Shown here one piece after another: positions 30,486 to 40,789 of a DNA stretch of 64,000 bases (position 1 is the stretch's first letter; each line of letters opens with the position of its first letter). Position numbers and translations under genes: made by a program. The DNA comes from Bacteroidota bacterium. Lineage in GTDB: Bacteria; Bacteroidota; Bacteroidia; Chitinophagales; Saprospiraceae. The stretch is taken from contig JAKOVW010000005.1 of the NCBI GenBank assembly GCA_029781865.1, positions 1 through 64,000 of the forward strand. Reading direction: 5' to 3'. A model generated the notes under the pieces. It was not told where the DNA came from. It saw nothing but the letters and a program-made list of their open reading frames with translations, and did not search any database.

Positions 30486-30556
30486 GTGAGGAGTGAGAAG
30501 TTAGGAGTTAGGAGTTAGGAGTTAGGAGTGAGGAGTGAGGAGTGAGGAGTGAGAAG
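30486..30556 (+). repeat. Tandem heptanucleotide repeat (gagtgag/gagttag)
   Basis: Nine in-register heptamers at 30491-30553: gagtgag aagttag gagttag x3 gagtgag x4. Confidence 0.92.
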
Positions 30557-30712
30557 ATATTAGAGCGAGATAAATAAATATACATTGATTCAAATTTCGA
30601 TTAATTAGTTCAATAATTATAACCTGACAAACTTTAAATAAATCCACAACCGTTTATAAACCAGAATCCACATTCAGAATTTAATTTTAACATTCACTAT
30701 TAACTATTTTTA

Positions 30713-31765
30713 ATGACCTATCAACGTCCCAGTTTCAGACATCCGGAGCTTCCATTAAATGAGCTTGGATACCGGAAAAAAGATTACGAAGGATCTCTGT
30801 CTACCCTTTGTGCAGGATGTGGACATGACTCTATAAGTGCCGCTTTGATACAAGCTTGCTTTGAATTAAATATTGAACCCCATAAGCTTGCCAAACTTTC
30901 GGGTATTGGCTGCTCTTCCAAAACACCAACCTATTTTCTGGGAAATTCGCATGGATTTAATTCAGTGCATGGAAGAATGCCTAGTGTAGCCACAGGCGCA
31001 AATCTTGCTAACCGGGATTTAATGTATCTCGGTGTATCCGGTGATGGTGATACTGCATCCATAGGAATGGGGCAATTTGTACATTTGATTCGGAGAAATC
31101 TCAACATTACTTATATTGTAATGAATAACGGTTGTTATGGATTGACAAAAGGACAGGATTCTGCCACCGCGGATAAAGGATCAAAGAGTAAAGCAGGCTC
31201 CGTGAATCCATTTCAGAACATTGACTTAGCCGGTTTGGCCATTGAGTTAGGTGCTGGTTTTGTAGCCCGAAGTTTTTCCGGTGATAAACTTCAATTGATC
31301 CCATTGATTAAAGCAGCTCTTGCACATCCTGGCTTTGCATTCATCGATGTAATTTCTCCATGTGTGACATTCAATAATAATGTAGGCTCCACAAAATCCT
31401 ATGATTACGTCAGACATCATATTGATGCTACTGCAACATTTGATTTCGTTCCACTTGCTAAAGAAATTACTACGCATTATTCTGCAGGCAGTACCCAGGA
31501 AGTCAAAATGCACGATGGCTCTTATCTGAAATTTAATAAACTACAAAAGGATTGGGATCCGACTAAAAAAGAAACCGCTGTTCATGCAATGCATAAAGCC
31601 AATGAAGCCGGAGAAATATTAACCGGTTTGATTTATATCAATGAAGACAGCAAGGATTTGCATCAAATTTTGAATACAAACTCAAGACCTTTAAATCAGC
31701 TCACAGAAACAGATCTTTGCCCTGGAATACACAAACTTGAAGAAATTAATAAAAGCTTGTGTTAA
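30713..31765 (+). CDS. korB: 2-oxoacid:ferredoxin oxidoreductase, beta subunit
   Basis: LCAGCGHDSISAALIQA, GIGCSSKTPTYF, GVSGDGDTASIGMGQFVHLIRRNLNITYIVMNNGCYGLTKGQ (TPP motif). Confidence 0.92.
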   Translation: MTYQRPSFRHPELPLNELGYRKKDYEGSLSTLCAGCGHDSISAALIQACFELNIEPHKLAKLSGIGCSSKTPTYFLGNSHGFNSVHGRMPSVATGANLANRDLMYLGVSGDGDTASIGMGQFVHLIRRNLNITYIVMNNGCYGLTKGQDSATADKGSKSKAGSVNPFQNIDLAGLAIELGAGFVARSFSGDKLQLIPLIKAALAHPGFAFIDVISPCVTFNNNVGSTKSYDYVRHHIDATATFDFVPLAKEITTHYSAGSTQEVKMHDGSYLKFNKLQKDWDPTKKETAVHAMHKANEAGEILTGLIYINEDSKDLHQILNTNSRPLNQLTETDLCPGIHKLEEINKSLC

Positions 31766-32005
31766 TTACCTATTCCGAACCGGCCTAAGGTAATCAACCA
31801 TTTATAGACTTATAAACACGCGCTGTAAAACCGGCTTAACATTAATTTGCTAACCAAAATAATGAATGAATCCCTTTTCCTCGAACAAGGGAATTCTAAC
31901 CAGCCAAAACCAGATCCGATTCAAAAGATTTATAGTATAAAAAACAATACATAAATCATTTAGGCTTAAACTTTTCGTTTAACTTTGTTAATCTAATTCC
32001 AAGCT

Positions 32006-34489
32006 ATGTTCCAGACTTTCATCAAGAAATTGCTTCCACACTTAGCAATCATTATAATCTTTATTATAGTTATTTCTTATTTCTTTTATCCGGCCTGGCA
32101 AGGCAAAGTGATGCAGCAAGGGGATGTATCTTCCTGGCAGGGATCTGCTCGGGAAATTATCGATTACGACAAAGCCCATCCTGATGATCCGGCATTATGG
32201 ACGGGTACCATGTTCAGTGGTATGCCGGCTTATCAGATATCTACACCGATGGACTATAACTACCTCGTTTATGTTCAGCAGTTGTTATCACTCGCAATTT
32301 TGAAAGGACCAATTGCCATTTGGTTTATGTGTGCACTTTCTTTCTATATTCTTTATTTGGTATTAGGATTGAGTATAGGATTCGCAGCGGTAGGCGGATT
32401 AGCAACTTCTCTAGTAACTGGAAATTTTATTGTTTGGGAAGCCGGTCACGTACCCAAACTAATCGTACTTGCAATGATCGGATTTATTGTTGCCGGTATG
32501 ATACTTTCCTATCGCGGTAAATGGATGCAAGGTGCCGCCTTATTTGCATTGGGAATCGGCATTAATATACTCAACAATCACGTGCAGATGAGTTACTATG
32601 CTGCCATTATGATGTTGCCAATGATTTTTTCATTTGCCTTTTTTGCATTCAAAGAAAAAAAATTCAAAGATTTTATCATACCCAGCGGAATACTTGCCGG
32701 TATCACCATCATCGCATTACTGGCATCTGCAAGTACACTGCTTCCAACATATGAATACGCTAAAGAAACCATGAGAGGCGGACATATTCTCAAAACAAAA
32801 GCAGGAACCAATGATACGGATGTCAACACTGCCGGACTGCAATGGGATTACGCCATGCAATGGAGCAATGGACCACAAGATATCCTTGCATGTATTATTC
32901 CCGGAGCGGCAGGTGGCGGCACTTCAGAGCCCATTGATTCGAAATCTGCAACGGCCAGGGAATTGCGCAAGAAAGGATATCAGCCTCCGAGAAAAGCCCC
33001 ACTCTATTGTGGCGATCTGCCCTTCACCAGTGGACCATTTTATTTCGGCGCAATCTTCTGTTTTCTTTTTGTTCTAGGTTTATTCATTGTAAAAGGCCCA
33101 ATAAAATGGTGGATGGCTATATCCGTAACCTTGGGTGTTTTACTAAGTATGGGTAAACATTTTGAAATACTCAATCGATTTATCTTCGACTTTGTACCAC
33201 TGTACAGTAAATTCAGAGCACCGAGCAGCATACTGTCCGTTGTATCCTACTTCTTTCCGATTCTGGGCATGATGGCTATTTATCAAATCTCTCAAAAAGA
33301 AAATATCGATCAGACTTTCTATAAAAAACTGTATTACAGTATCGGAATTACGGGAGGTCTTTGTTTAATCATGGCATTGATTGGCAGTGGATTTTTTAAT
33401 TTTACTCACCTGTCGGATGAAAGTTATGCACGACAAGGATTGATTCCTGAAGCCTTAGTGGAAGACAGAAAATCATTATTTCAACACGACGCTTTCAGAT
33501 CCCTGTTATATATTTTAAGTGCTGCAGCTGCGATTTGGTTTTTTACCAAAAACAAACTGAACTCCACAACCACAGCATGCATTTTAGGAGCACTAATTGT
33601 ATTAGACTTTGGTGAAATTGCAAGCCGCTACGTCAGCAAAGATGATTTTGTTTCCAAATCCAGAAATGAACAGTCTAACAAACCGCGAGCAGTTGATATT
33701 GAGATCAATAAAGACAAAACACAATTCAGGGTTTTGGATCTGACTGTAAATACGTTTAATAGCTCACTTCCTTCTTTCTTTCATAATAACGTTGGAGGAT
33801 ATCATCCTGCTAAATTGCAGCGATACCAGGACATCATCGATCACCATATCGAACCAGAACTTTCACAATTCACCTCATCACTTCAACATGCTGCCTCTGA
33901 CAGCAGTATTGAATCTGCTCTATCAGCATTATCGGTGGTCAATATGCTAAACACGAAATACTTGATTGTTGGGCAACCCGGAAAAGAATTTAACTTGCCG
34001 AATAAATTCGCAATGGGCAATGCCTGGTTTGTTCAACATATTAAGTATGTCAATTCACCAGATGAAGAAATAGACGAATTGGCAAAAAACAACTTAAAGT
34101 CAACCGCGATTGTGCACAGTGAATTTCAAAGCAAGATATCCAAAACTGATTTCGATGGCAATGGTACCATTAGCTTGAATTCGTATTCACCCAACAAATT
34201 AGTATATGATGCAGAGTGTTTCACCGATCAACTAGCTGTATTTTCCGAGGTCTGGTATGGACCTGATTTGGGTTGGCATATTACTATTGATGGTAAAGAA
34301 TCAGATTTGGTAAGGGCTAATTATGTATTAAGAGCATGTCAGATTCCTGCGGGCAAACACCAGATCGTCATGGAATTTAAACCTAAATCATTTGCAATCG
34401 GCAAAACATTGTCTATGTTATGTTCACTGCTAATAATTGGATTTTTGGGATTTGTAGGTTACAAGGAAATTTATAAACTTAAATCATAA
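32006..34489 (+). CDS. YfhO-like polytopic membrane protein
   Basis: 827 aa, multi-TM; WQGKVMQQGDVSSWQGSAREI; C-term periplasmic domain NKLVYDAECFTDQLAVFSEVWYGPDLGWHITIDGKESDLVRANYVLRACQIPAGKH. Confidence 0.8.
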   Translation: MFQTFIKKLLPHLAIIIIFIIVISYFFYPAWQGKVMQQGDVSSWQGSAREIIDYDKAHPDDPALWTGTMFSGMPAYQISTPMDYNYLVYVQQLLSLAILKGPIAIWFMCALSFYILYLVLGLSIGFAAVGGLATSLVTGNFIVWEAGHVPKLIVLAMIGFIVAGMILSYRGKWMQGAALFALGIGINILNNHVQMSYYAAIMMLPMIFSFAFFAFKEKKFKDFIIPSGILAGITIIALLASASTLLPTYEYAKETMRGGHILKTKAGTNDTDVNTAGLQWDYAMQWSNGPQDILACIIPGAAGGGTSEPIDSKSATARELRKKGYQPPRKAPLYCGDLPFTSGPFYFGAIFCFLFVLGLFIVKGPIKWWMAISVTLGVLLSMGKHFEILNRFIFDFVPLYSKFRAPSSILSVVSYFFPILGMMAIYQISQKENIDQTFYKKLYYSIGITGGLCLIMALIGSGFFNFTHLSDESYARQGLIPEALVEDRKSLFQHDAFRSLLYILSAAAAIWFFTKNKLNSTTTACILGALIVLDFGEIASRYVSKDDFVSKSRNEQSNKPRAVDIEINKDKTQFRVLDLTVNTFNSSLPSFFHNNVGGYHPAKLQRYQDIIDHHIEPELSQFTSSLQHAASDSSIESALSALSVVNMLNTKYLIVGQPGKEFNLPNKFAMGNAWFVQHIKYVNSPDEEIDELAKNNLKSTAIVHSEFQSKISKTDFDGNGTISLNSYSPNKLVYDAECFTDQLAVFSEVWYGPDLGWHITIDGKESDLVRANYVLRACQIPAGKHQIVMEFKPKSFAIGKTLSMLCSLLIIGFLGFVGYKEIYKLKS

Positions 34490-34668
34490 TTTAAATTATT
34501 GATTTACCAATTAGCTAACCCATCTCTGGGTTTTTGATGAACCGAGCATTTACAAGAATGCATTGGGTAAAAGTATTTAAAATGTAATGTCGCTGGCAGA
34601 TCCTGCTGACCATAATCAGCACGCAAACTGATAAGTATCAATTTAATACAATTGATCAATTTCCATTT

Positions 34669-37101
34669 TTGCCATCTATGTCAACGAAGACTGCGGCCAA
34701 AATAAAATGCTATCATTGCGGCACCTCTTGCAATCAATACAATATTGTAATTGATGAAAAATACTTTTGCTGTGAAGGCTGTAAAACGGTTTATGAAATA
34801 TTAAATCAGAATAACCTATGCAGCTATTATGACCTTAATACGCATCCGGGTCTGAAATTCAATAAAAACATTTGGAACAATCGCTTTGAATATTTAGATA
34901 TCCCCGAAATTAAAAACAAGATTATTCAATTTTCGAATGGAATCCAAACTCATGTACATTTGGAAATTCCACAGATGCATTGCAGTTCTTGTCTCTGGCT
35001 TTTGGAAAACCTGCATAAATTATCTCCGGGGATAGTGTATTCACGAGTAAATTTTACCGACAAAAATATACTGATCGTTTTTAATGAAAAGGAATCCAGC
35101 CTTCGAAAAGCAGTAGAGCTGCTCACGAATATTGGTTATGAACCGCAACTCGAAATCGAACATCCTAAAGCAGAAAACAATATACTGATCAATAAGAAAA
35201 GATTGCTAAAAATAGGTATTGCAGGATTTTGCTTTGGCAATATCATGATGTTGAGTTTACCTGATTACTTATCCGGCGGTAAATTTATTGAACCTGAACT
35301 TCGATGGTTTTTTACCACCATTAGTTTATTGTTGTCGCTTCCTGTCCTGTTCTATTGTGCCACAGAATTTTTTGTAAACGCCTGGAAATCGATTAAAGCA
35401 AAATTTATCAATATCGATTTACCAATTGCTTTAGCAATTTTGTTAACCTTCCTGCGAAGCATTTATGAAATCCAGGCAGGACTTGGCAACGGATATCTGG
35501 ATAGTATGTCCGGTATTGTATTTTTTATGCTGGTCGGCAGGTTTGTACAAGACCGGTCCTACCAATCCCTGTCATACAACCGTAATTACAAATCATTTTT
35601 CCCGATTGCCGTCAATGTTTTGGATGGCAATCATTTTAAGCCCAGGCCTATTGAAAAAATCCAGGTAAATGACACCATGCTTATACACAACCAGGAAATT
35701 ATTCCTGCAGATGGAATTGTTGTCAATGGAATACCTGCTTTGGACTACAGCTTTGTCAGCGGTGAAAGCGAAATAGTATACGGCAAACCCGGAGATCCTA
35801 TTTATGCTGGAGCCAAACAGACTGGCAGTAATATTGAAATCAAAGTTACCAAGCCCGTATCGCAATCCTACCTTACGAGTTTGTGGAATAAAGACATTTT
35901 TAAAAAAGAAAAGAATTTTCAAAAAACAGACATCGATCATCTAGGACAGTATTTTTCCATCTTTGTTTTAATTCTCGCTTTCAGTGCAGCTACATATTGG
36001 TATGTTCAGCATCGTAACGACCTGATGTGGAATTCACTGACCACTTTTCTCATAGTTGCCTGCCCTTGTGCATTACTATTGGCTTCCAACTTCACCAATT
36101 CGCAGGTCTTAAAAACTCTGGCACAAAATAAATTATATTTCAGGCATGCAAGCGTTTTGGAAAAATTATCAAAAATTAATCACATCGTATTTGACAAAAC
36201 AGGTACACTGACAAAAAACGATGATCAAATAATAAGCTATGCAGGCACTCCATTGAACTTAGATTTAAAAATCCGGATTTGCGCTTTGGCAAAGCAATCG
36301 ACTCATCCTTTAAGTCAGGCCGTCGTCAAATTCCTGCAAACCAATGACAGCAATGCAGTAGAAAATTTTAAACAAACGGAAGGCAAAGGAATTGAAGGCT
36401 GGATTGATGACCATTACCTAAAAATGGGTTCAGCTGCATTTGTAAACGCGGATAATTTAGCTGAAGAAGGCGGAAGCTCCATACATATTCGTGAAGATGG
36501 ACATTATATTGGTTGCTTTAAAGTCATTCAACAATACAGGCGAGGACTTGATACTTTGACCACAGCACTCAACACGCGATTTGAACTTTCTGTGATCTCC
36601 GGTGACAATGACAAAGAATCCGGATTTCTCTCTCAAATATTCAATAAAGAAAATACTTTGCTTTTCAATTACAATCCGGAAGATAAATTAAATTACATTA
36701 AAGACTTACAAAACAAAAATCAATCCAATGTACTGATGATTGGAGATGGATTAAATGACGCCGGCGCATTGAAACAAAGTAATGTTGGCATAGCCGTAAC
36801 TGAAAATAAAAATAATTTTACCCCGGCCTGCGACGGAATTCTGGATGGCAATTCATTTGATAAAATTCCATCTGTTTTAGCATTTATCCGGAATAGCCGG
36901 TTAACGATCCTGATCATTTTTACGTATTCCCTGATCTATAATATCATTGGTGGATATTTTGCTTTAAGAGGTGTCTTATCACCGGTTATTGCCGCCATTT
37001 TAATGCCTTGCAGTTCATTGAGTATAATCCTTTTATCCTATTGCCTGACAGAGCTTTCAGCCATCAGAAACAGGCTTTCAAGGACTGATGAAAATCATTA
37101 A
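34669..37101 (+). CDS. ccoI: Heavy-metal (Cu-type) P-type ATPase, CcoI-like
   Basis: HMA motif MHCSSC, CPC motif ACPCALLLA, DKTGTLTK, MIGDGLNDAGAL; directly upstream of ccoS/ccoNO. Confidence 0.9.
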   Translation: MPSMSTKTAAKIKCYHCGTSCNQYNIVIDEKYFCCEGCKTVYEILNQNNLCSYYDLNTHPGLKFNKNIWNNRFEYLDIPEIKNKIIQFSNGIQTHVHLEIPQMHCSSCLWLLENLHKLSPGIVYSRVNFTDKNILIVFNEKESSLRKAVELLTNIGYEPQLEIEHPKAENNILINKKRLLKIGIAGFCFGNIMMLSLPDYLSGGKFIEPELRWFFTTISLLLSLPVLFYCATEFFVNAWKSIKAKFINIDLPIALAILLTFLRSIYEIQAGLGNGYLDSMSGIVFFMLVGRFVQDRSYQSLSYNRNYKSFFPIAVNVLDGNHFKPRPIEKIQVNDTMLIHNQEIIPADGIVVNGIPALDYSFVSGESEIVYGKPGDPIYAGAKQTGSNIEIKVTKPVSQSYLTSLWNKDIFKKEKNFQKTDIDHLGQYFSIFVLILAFSAATYWYVQHRNDLMWNSLTTFLIVACPCALLLASNFTNSQVLKTLAQNKLYFRHASVLEKLSKINHIVFDKTGTLTKNDDQIISYAGTPLNLDLKIRICALAKQSTHPLSQAVVKFLQTNDSNAVENFKQTEGKGIEGWIDDHYLKMGSAAFVNADNLAEEGGSSIHIREDGHYIGCFKVIQQYRRGLDTLTTALNTRFELSVISGDNDKESGFLSQIFNKENTLLFNYNPEDKLNYIKDLQNKNQSNVLMIGDGLNDAGALKQSNVGIAVTENKNNFTPACDGILDGNSFDKIPSVLAFIRNSRLTILIIFTYSLIYNIIGGYFALRGVLSPVIAAILMPCSSLSIILLSYCLTELSAIRNRLSRTDENH

Positions 37102-37162
37102 AAGGCATGACTAATCTCCATACCCTGCTTTAGAGGATCTTTAATTTTGTGCAAAGAATGTT

Positions 37163-37330
37163 ATGAATGTCATTATTTTATTGCTAATCGTAAGCATTTG
37201 TATTGCCGGGGCTTTTCTAATCGCTTTCATATGGAGCTCTGAAGATGGTCAATTTGATGATGTCTATTCTCCTCCACAACGAATTCTTTTTGACGACCAC
37301 ATTGAATCCAAACATAAAACTAACGAATGA
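37163..37330 (+). CDS. ccoS: CcoS, cbb3 oxidase maturation protein (55 aa; absent from ORF track)
   Basis: MNVIILLLIVSICIAGAFLIAFIWSSEDGQFDDVYSPPQRILFDDHIESKHKTNE; TM plus W-S-x-x-x-GQFDD motif; ATGA overlap with ccoNO. Confidence 0.9.
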   Translation: MNVIILLLIVSICIAGAFLIAFIWSSEDGQFDDVYSPPQRILFDDHIESKHKTNE

Positions 37331-39456
37331 ATACGCAACTGGAAACCTTTCACTATGACAATAAAATGCCCCGCCTGTTTGCAATGGCAACTATTTTCTG
37401 GGGAGCTGTAGGAATGTTACTCGGAGTAGTAATTGCCTGTCAATTGGTATTTCCTGCATTGAATCTGGACTTGTCATTCCTGACTTATGGCAGAGTGAGA
37501 CCCGTTCATACCAACGCGGTCATTTTTGCTTTTGTCGGCAATGGTATCTTCACAGCAATTTATTATTCATTACCCAGATTGCTTAAGACTTCTATGTGGA
37601 GCCAGCGGCTTTCGAAAATACATTTCTGGGGATGGCAAACGATTATTGTATTGGCTGCAGTTACTTTGCTTGCAGGATTCACAACGGGCAAGGAATATGC
37701 AGAACTGGAATGGCCCATAGACATTTTAATTACACTGATTTGGGTGGTTTTCGGAATTAATATGTTTGGCACCATTTTAACCAGACGGGAAAGACATTTG
37801 TACGTCGCCATTTGGTTTTATATAGCTTCCTGGGTCACTGTGGCTATGCTCCACATAGTGAACTCCATGGAATTTCCTGTAAGTTTATTTAAAAGTTATT
37901 CCTGGTATGCAGGTGTGCAGGATGCATTGGTGCAATGGTGGTACGGACATAATGCCGTTGCATTTTTCCTTACCACACCGTATCTGGGATTAATGTATTA
38001 CTTCTTACCTAAAGCCGCTGAGCGTCCAGTATATTCTTATCGCTTAAGTATCGTGCATTTCTGGTCATTGATATTCATTTACATTTGGGCAGGCCCCCAT
38101 CATTTATTGTATACAGCATTACCTGAATGGGCACAATCCCTTGGAACTGCGTTCTCCATCATGTTGATCTTACCCAGTTGGGGTGGAATGCTCAACGGCT
38201 TATTCACATTGCGGGGAGCATGGGATAAAGTAAGAGAGGATCCCGTATTGAAATTCTTTGTTGTTGCGGTGACATGTTATGGCATGTCCACATTTGAAGG
38301 ACCTATGATGTCTTTGAAAAGTGTGAACGCCATTTCGCATTATAGTGACTGGACAGTTGCACACGTTCACATTGGTGCATTGGGCTGGAATGGATTTCTC
38401 ACTTTTGGAATGATGTATTGGTTGATCCCAAAGATTTATAAAACGGAATTATTTTCTAAGAAATTAGCATCAACCCATTTCTGGATAGGCACACTGGGTA
38501 TCATTCTGTATGCTATTCCAATGTATTGGTCAGCTTTCAGATCATACTTCATGATGAAATCCTTCACCCCGGAAGGACAGTTGCAATATCAATTCATGGA
38601 TATCGTGCAAACGGTAATGCCGTTTTATGCATTGCGTGCTCTGGGCGGATTGATTTATCTCACCGGAGTAATCATCATGATTTACAATCTTGTAAAAACG
38701 GCTAAAAAAGGCAGCTTTGTTGAATCCGAACAGGCACAGGCAGCACCACTTGAAAAAAATTACATTGCAGCAAAAACTGCATTCTGGCATAGCATTATTG
38801 AGAGAAAACCTGTTTTATTGTTGACATTGAGTTTAATTTTGGTTGGTATCGGAGGTCTAGTTGAACTGGTACCAACTTTTTTAATCAAATCAAATGTTCC
38901 AACCATTGCAAGTGTAAAACCATACACACCATTAGAATTGCAAGGAAGGGACATTTATATCAGGGAAGGTTGTTACAATTGTCATTCACAAATGGTACGT
39001 CCATTCCGATACGAAGTCATGCGTTTTGGTGATTATTCCAAAGCCGGTGAGTTTGTTTACGATCATCCTTTTCAATGGGGAAGTAAGCGTACCGGACCAG
39101 ATCTTGCGCGAGTTGGTGGAAAGTATCCGGACAGCTGGCATTTCAATCACCTGCTCGAACCTTCATCTGTTTCGCCGGGTTCTAATATGCCTCGTTATCC
39201 ATGGCTGTTTGAAACGCCAATTGATATGGCTTCCACTAATTCTAAAATTCATGCCATGCGAAAAATGGGAGTACCCTATGCTGATGGATACGAAGCCATA
39301 GCAAATGAAGATCTCAAAAAACAAGCGGAACAAATTAATACCAACCTTAAAGGCGATAAGATTGCTATTCCGTCTGATCGCGAAATCATATCATTAATTG
39401 CTTATTTGCAAAGACTAGGCAAAGATGTAAGGACTTCTTCCACAGTTAAAAAATAA
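37327..39456 (+). CDS. ccoNO: cbb3-type cytochrome c oxidase, fused subunits I (CcoN) and II (CcoO)
   Basis: TYGRVRPVHTNAVIFAF, WWYGHNAVAFFLTTPYLGLMYYFLPK, HWxVAHVHIGALGWNG; C-term REGCYNCHSQMVRPFRYE. Confidence 0.95.
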   Translation: MNTQLETFHYDNKMPRLFAMATIFWGAVGMLLGVVIACQLVFPALNLDLSFLTYGRVRPVHTNAVIFAFVGNGIFTAIYYSLPRLLKTSMWSQRLSKIHFWGWQTIIVLAAVTLLAGFTTGKEYAELEWPIDILITLIWVVFGINMFGTILTRRERHLYVAIWFYIASWVTVAMLHIVNSMEFPVSLFKSYSWYAGVQDALVQWWYGHNAVAFFLTTPYLGLMYYFLPKAAERPVYSYRLSIVHFWSLIFIYIWAGPHHLLYTALPEWAQSLGTAFSIMLILPSWGGMLNGLFTLRGAWDKVREDPVLKFFVVAVTCYGMSTFEGPMMSLKSVNAISHYSDWTVAHVHIGALGWNGFLTFGMMYWLIPKIYKTELFSKKLASTHFWIGTLGIILYAIPMYWSAFRSYFMMKSFTPEGQLQYQFMDIVQTVMPFYALRALGGLIYLTGVIIMIYNLVKTAKKGSFVESEQAQAAPLEKNYIAAKTAFWHSIIERKPVLLLTLSLILVGIGGLVELVPTFLIKSNVPTIASVKPYTPLELQGRDIYIREGCYNCHSQMVRPFRYEVMRFGDYSKAGEFVYDHPFQWGSKRTGPDLARVGGKYPDSWHFNHLLEPSSVSPGSNMPRYPWLFETPIDMASTNSKIHAMRKMGVPYADGYEAIANEDLKKQAEQINTNLKGDKIAIPSDREIISLIAYLQRLGKDVRTSSTVKK

Positions 39457-39462
39457 TTGAAT

Positions 39463-39630
39463 ATGAAATTTAATGATTACCTGGAAAAAATAACAGGCGT
39501 TGAAATATACCCTCTGATTTCACTACTATTATTTATTTGCTTCTTTGTGTTGGTCACCATCTGGGCCTTTGGCACCAGTAAAGAATTGATCAAACGAATG
39601 GAAAATTTACCCTTAGACAAATCTGAATAA
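39463..39630 (+). CDS. CcoQ-like small membrane protein (55 aa; absent from ORF track)
   Basis: MKFNDYLEKITGVEIYPLISLLLFICFFVLVTIWAFGTSKELIKRMENLPLDKSE; single TM, located between ccoNO and ccoP. Confidence 0.8.
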   Translation: MKFNDYLEKITGVEIYPLISLLLFICFFVLVTIWAFGTSKELIKRMENLPLDKSE

Positions 39631-39640
39631 TTCAAATTCT

Positions 39641-40789
39641 ATGAAAAAATCAAACTTGCTCAGATATCGATTGATTGCTTCTCTCCTCATGCTGATAATG
39701 CCTTTGTTGTCCACAGGTCAGACGGATCAGAATGCCCCGGTCGCTACAGCAAACAAAGCATTAGTACCGTTTGATATCGATACTGCATTATTCTTTATAG
39801 CTGTAACGCTTGCATTTGTTATTCTGATTCTTGTTGGACTACTCAGGTCTGCCATCAAGTTTCATTTCAACTCAAAAAAATGGAACGACACAATGAAATT
39901 CCTCTTGCCGGGAATTATGATAACAATGAGTTACCAATTGAGTAATGCACAACAAAGCATTCCGGCAGCCAAAGGTTCTGCTCCATTTATATTCAGCACA
40001 CAGGGTTGGTTTATGTTGATCGTGATAGTAATTGAGCTCTACGTACTTTTCTCTATTACCAAATGGCTTAAGCAATTCACCGGAATTCAAACCTTTGAAT
40101 CAGGCATCGTGAAAAAATCACAGGCTAATCTATGGGATAAGATCAATGCTTTTAAACCTATGGAGAGTGAAGCCAGTATTGATGTGGGACATGACTATGA
40201 TGGCATACGGGAACTGGACAATATTACCCCTCCCTGGTTTGTAGCAGCATTTGCAGGAACCATTTTATTTGCGGCAGTTTACTTATATAGATACCATGTG
40301 GCTTATTCAGCACCTTCTCAAATAAAAGAATATGAAATCGCTGTAAAAGAAGCTGAACTTCGGAAACTGGAAGACTTAAAATCGCAGGCCAATTTCGTGG
40401 ATGAAAATACAGTAACTCTATTGAAAGAAGGGGAATACGAAGAAGGTAAAACGATTTTCAAAGCTACTTGTGCCGTTTGTCATGGAAACAATGGACAAGG
40501 ATTGGTTGGACCGAACATGACGGATGATTACTGGATTCATGGAGGAAGCATTAAAGATATTTTTACAACTATAAAATATGGAGTACTGGACAAAGGAATG
40601 AAATCCTGGAAGGATGATTATTCTCCGAATCAAATTGCTCAGCTAGCTTCATATATTAAATCACTACGAGGAACAAATCCACCGGATCAAAAAGCACCAC
40701 AAGGAGATTTGTACAAAGAAGTCCCTGCTCCGGTGGCAGCAGACACCACTAAAATGAAAACGGATTCCTCGAAAACAAATAAACGATGA
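39641..40789 (+). CDS. ccoP: cbb3-type cytochrome c oxidase subunit III (CcoP), one visible heme-c motif
   Basis: YDGIRELDNITPPWFVAAF; GKTIFKATCAVCHGNNGQGLVGPNMTDDYWIHGG. Confidence 0.92.
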   Translation: MKKSNLLRYRLIASLLMLIMPLLSTGQTDQNAPVATANKALVPFDIDTALFFIAVTLAFVILILVGLLRSAIKFHFNSKKWNDTMKFLLPGIMITMSYQLSNAQQSIPAAKGSAPFIFSTQGWFMLIVIVIELYVLFSITKWLKQFTGIQTFESGIVKKSQANLWDKINAFKPMESEASIDVGHDYDGIRELDNITPPWFVAAFAGTILFAAVYLYRYHVAYSAPSQIKEYEIAVKEAELRKLEDLKSQANFVDENTVTLLKEGEYEEGKTIFKATCAVCHGNNGQGLVGPNMTDDYWIHGGSIKDIFTTIKYGVLDKGMKSWKDDYSPNQIAQLASYIKSLRGTNPPDQKAPQGDLYKEVPAPVAADTTKMKTDSSKTNKR

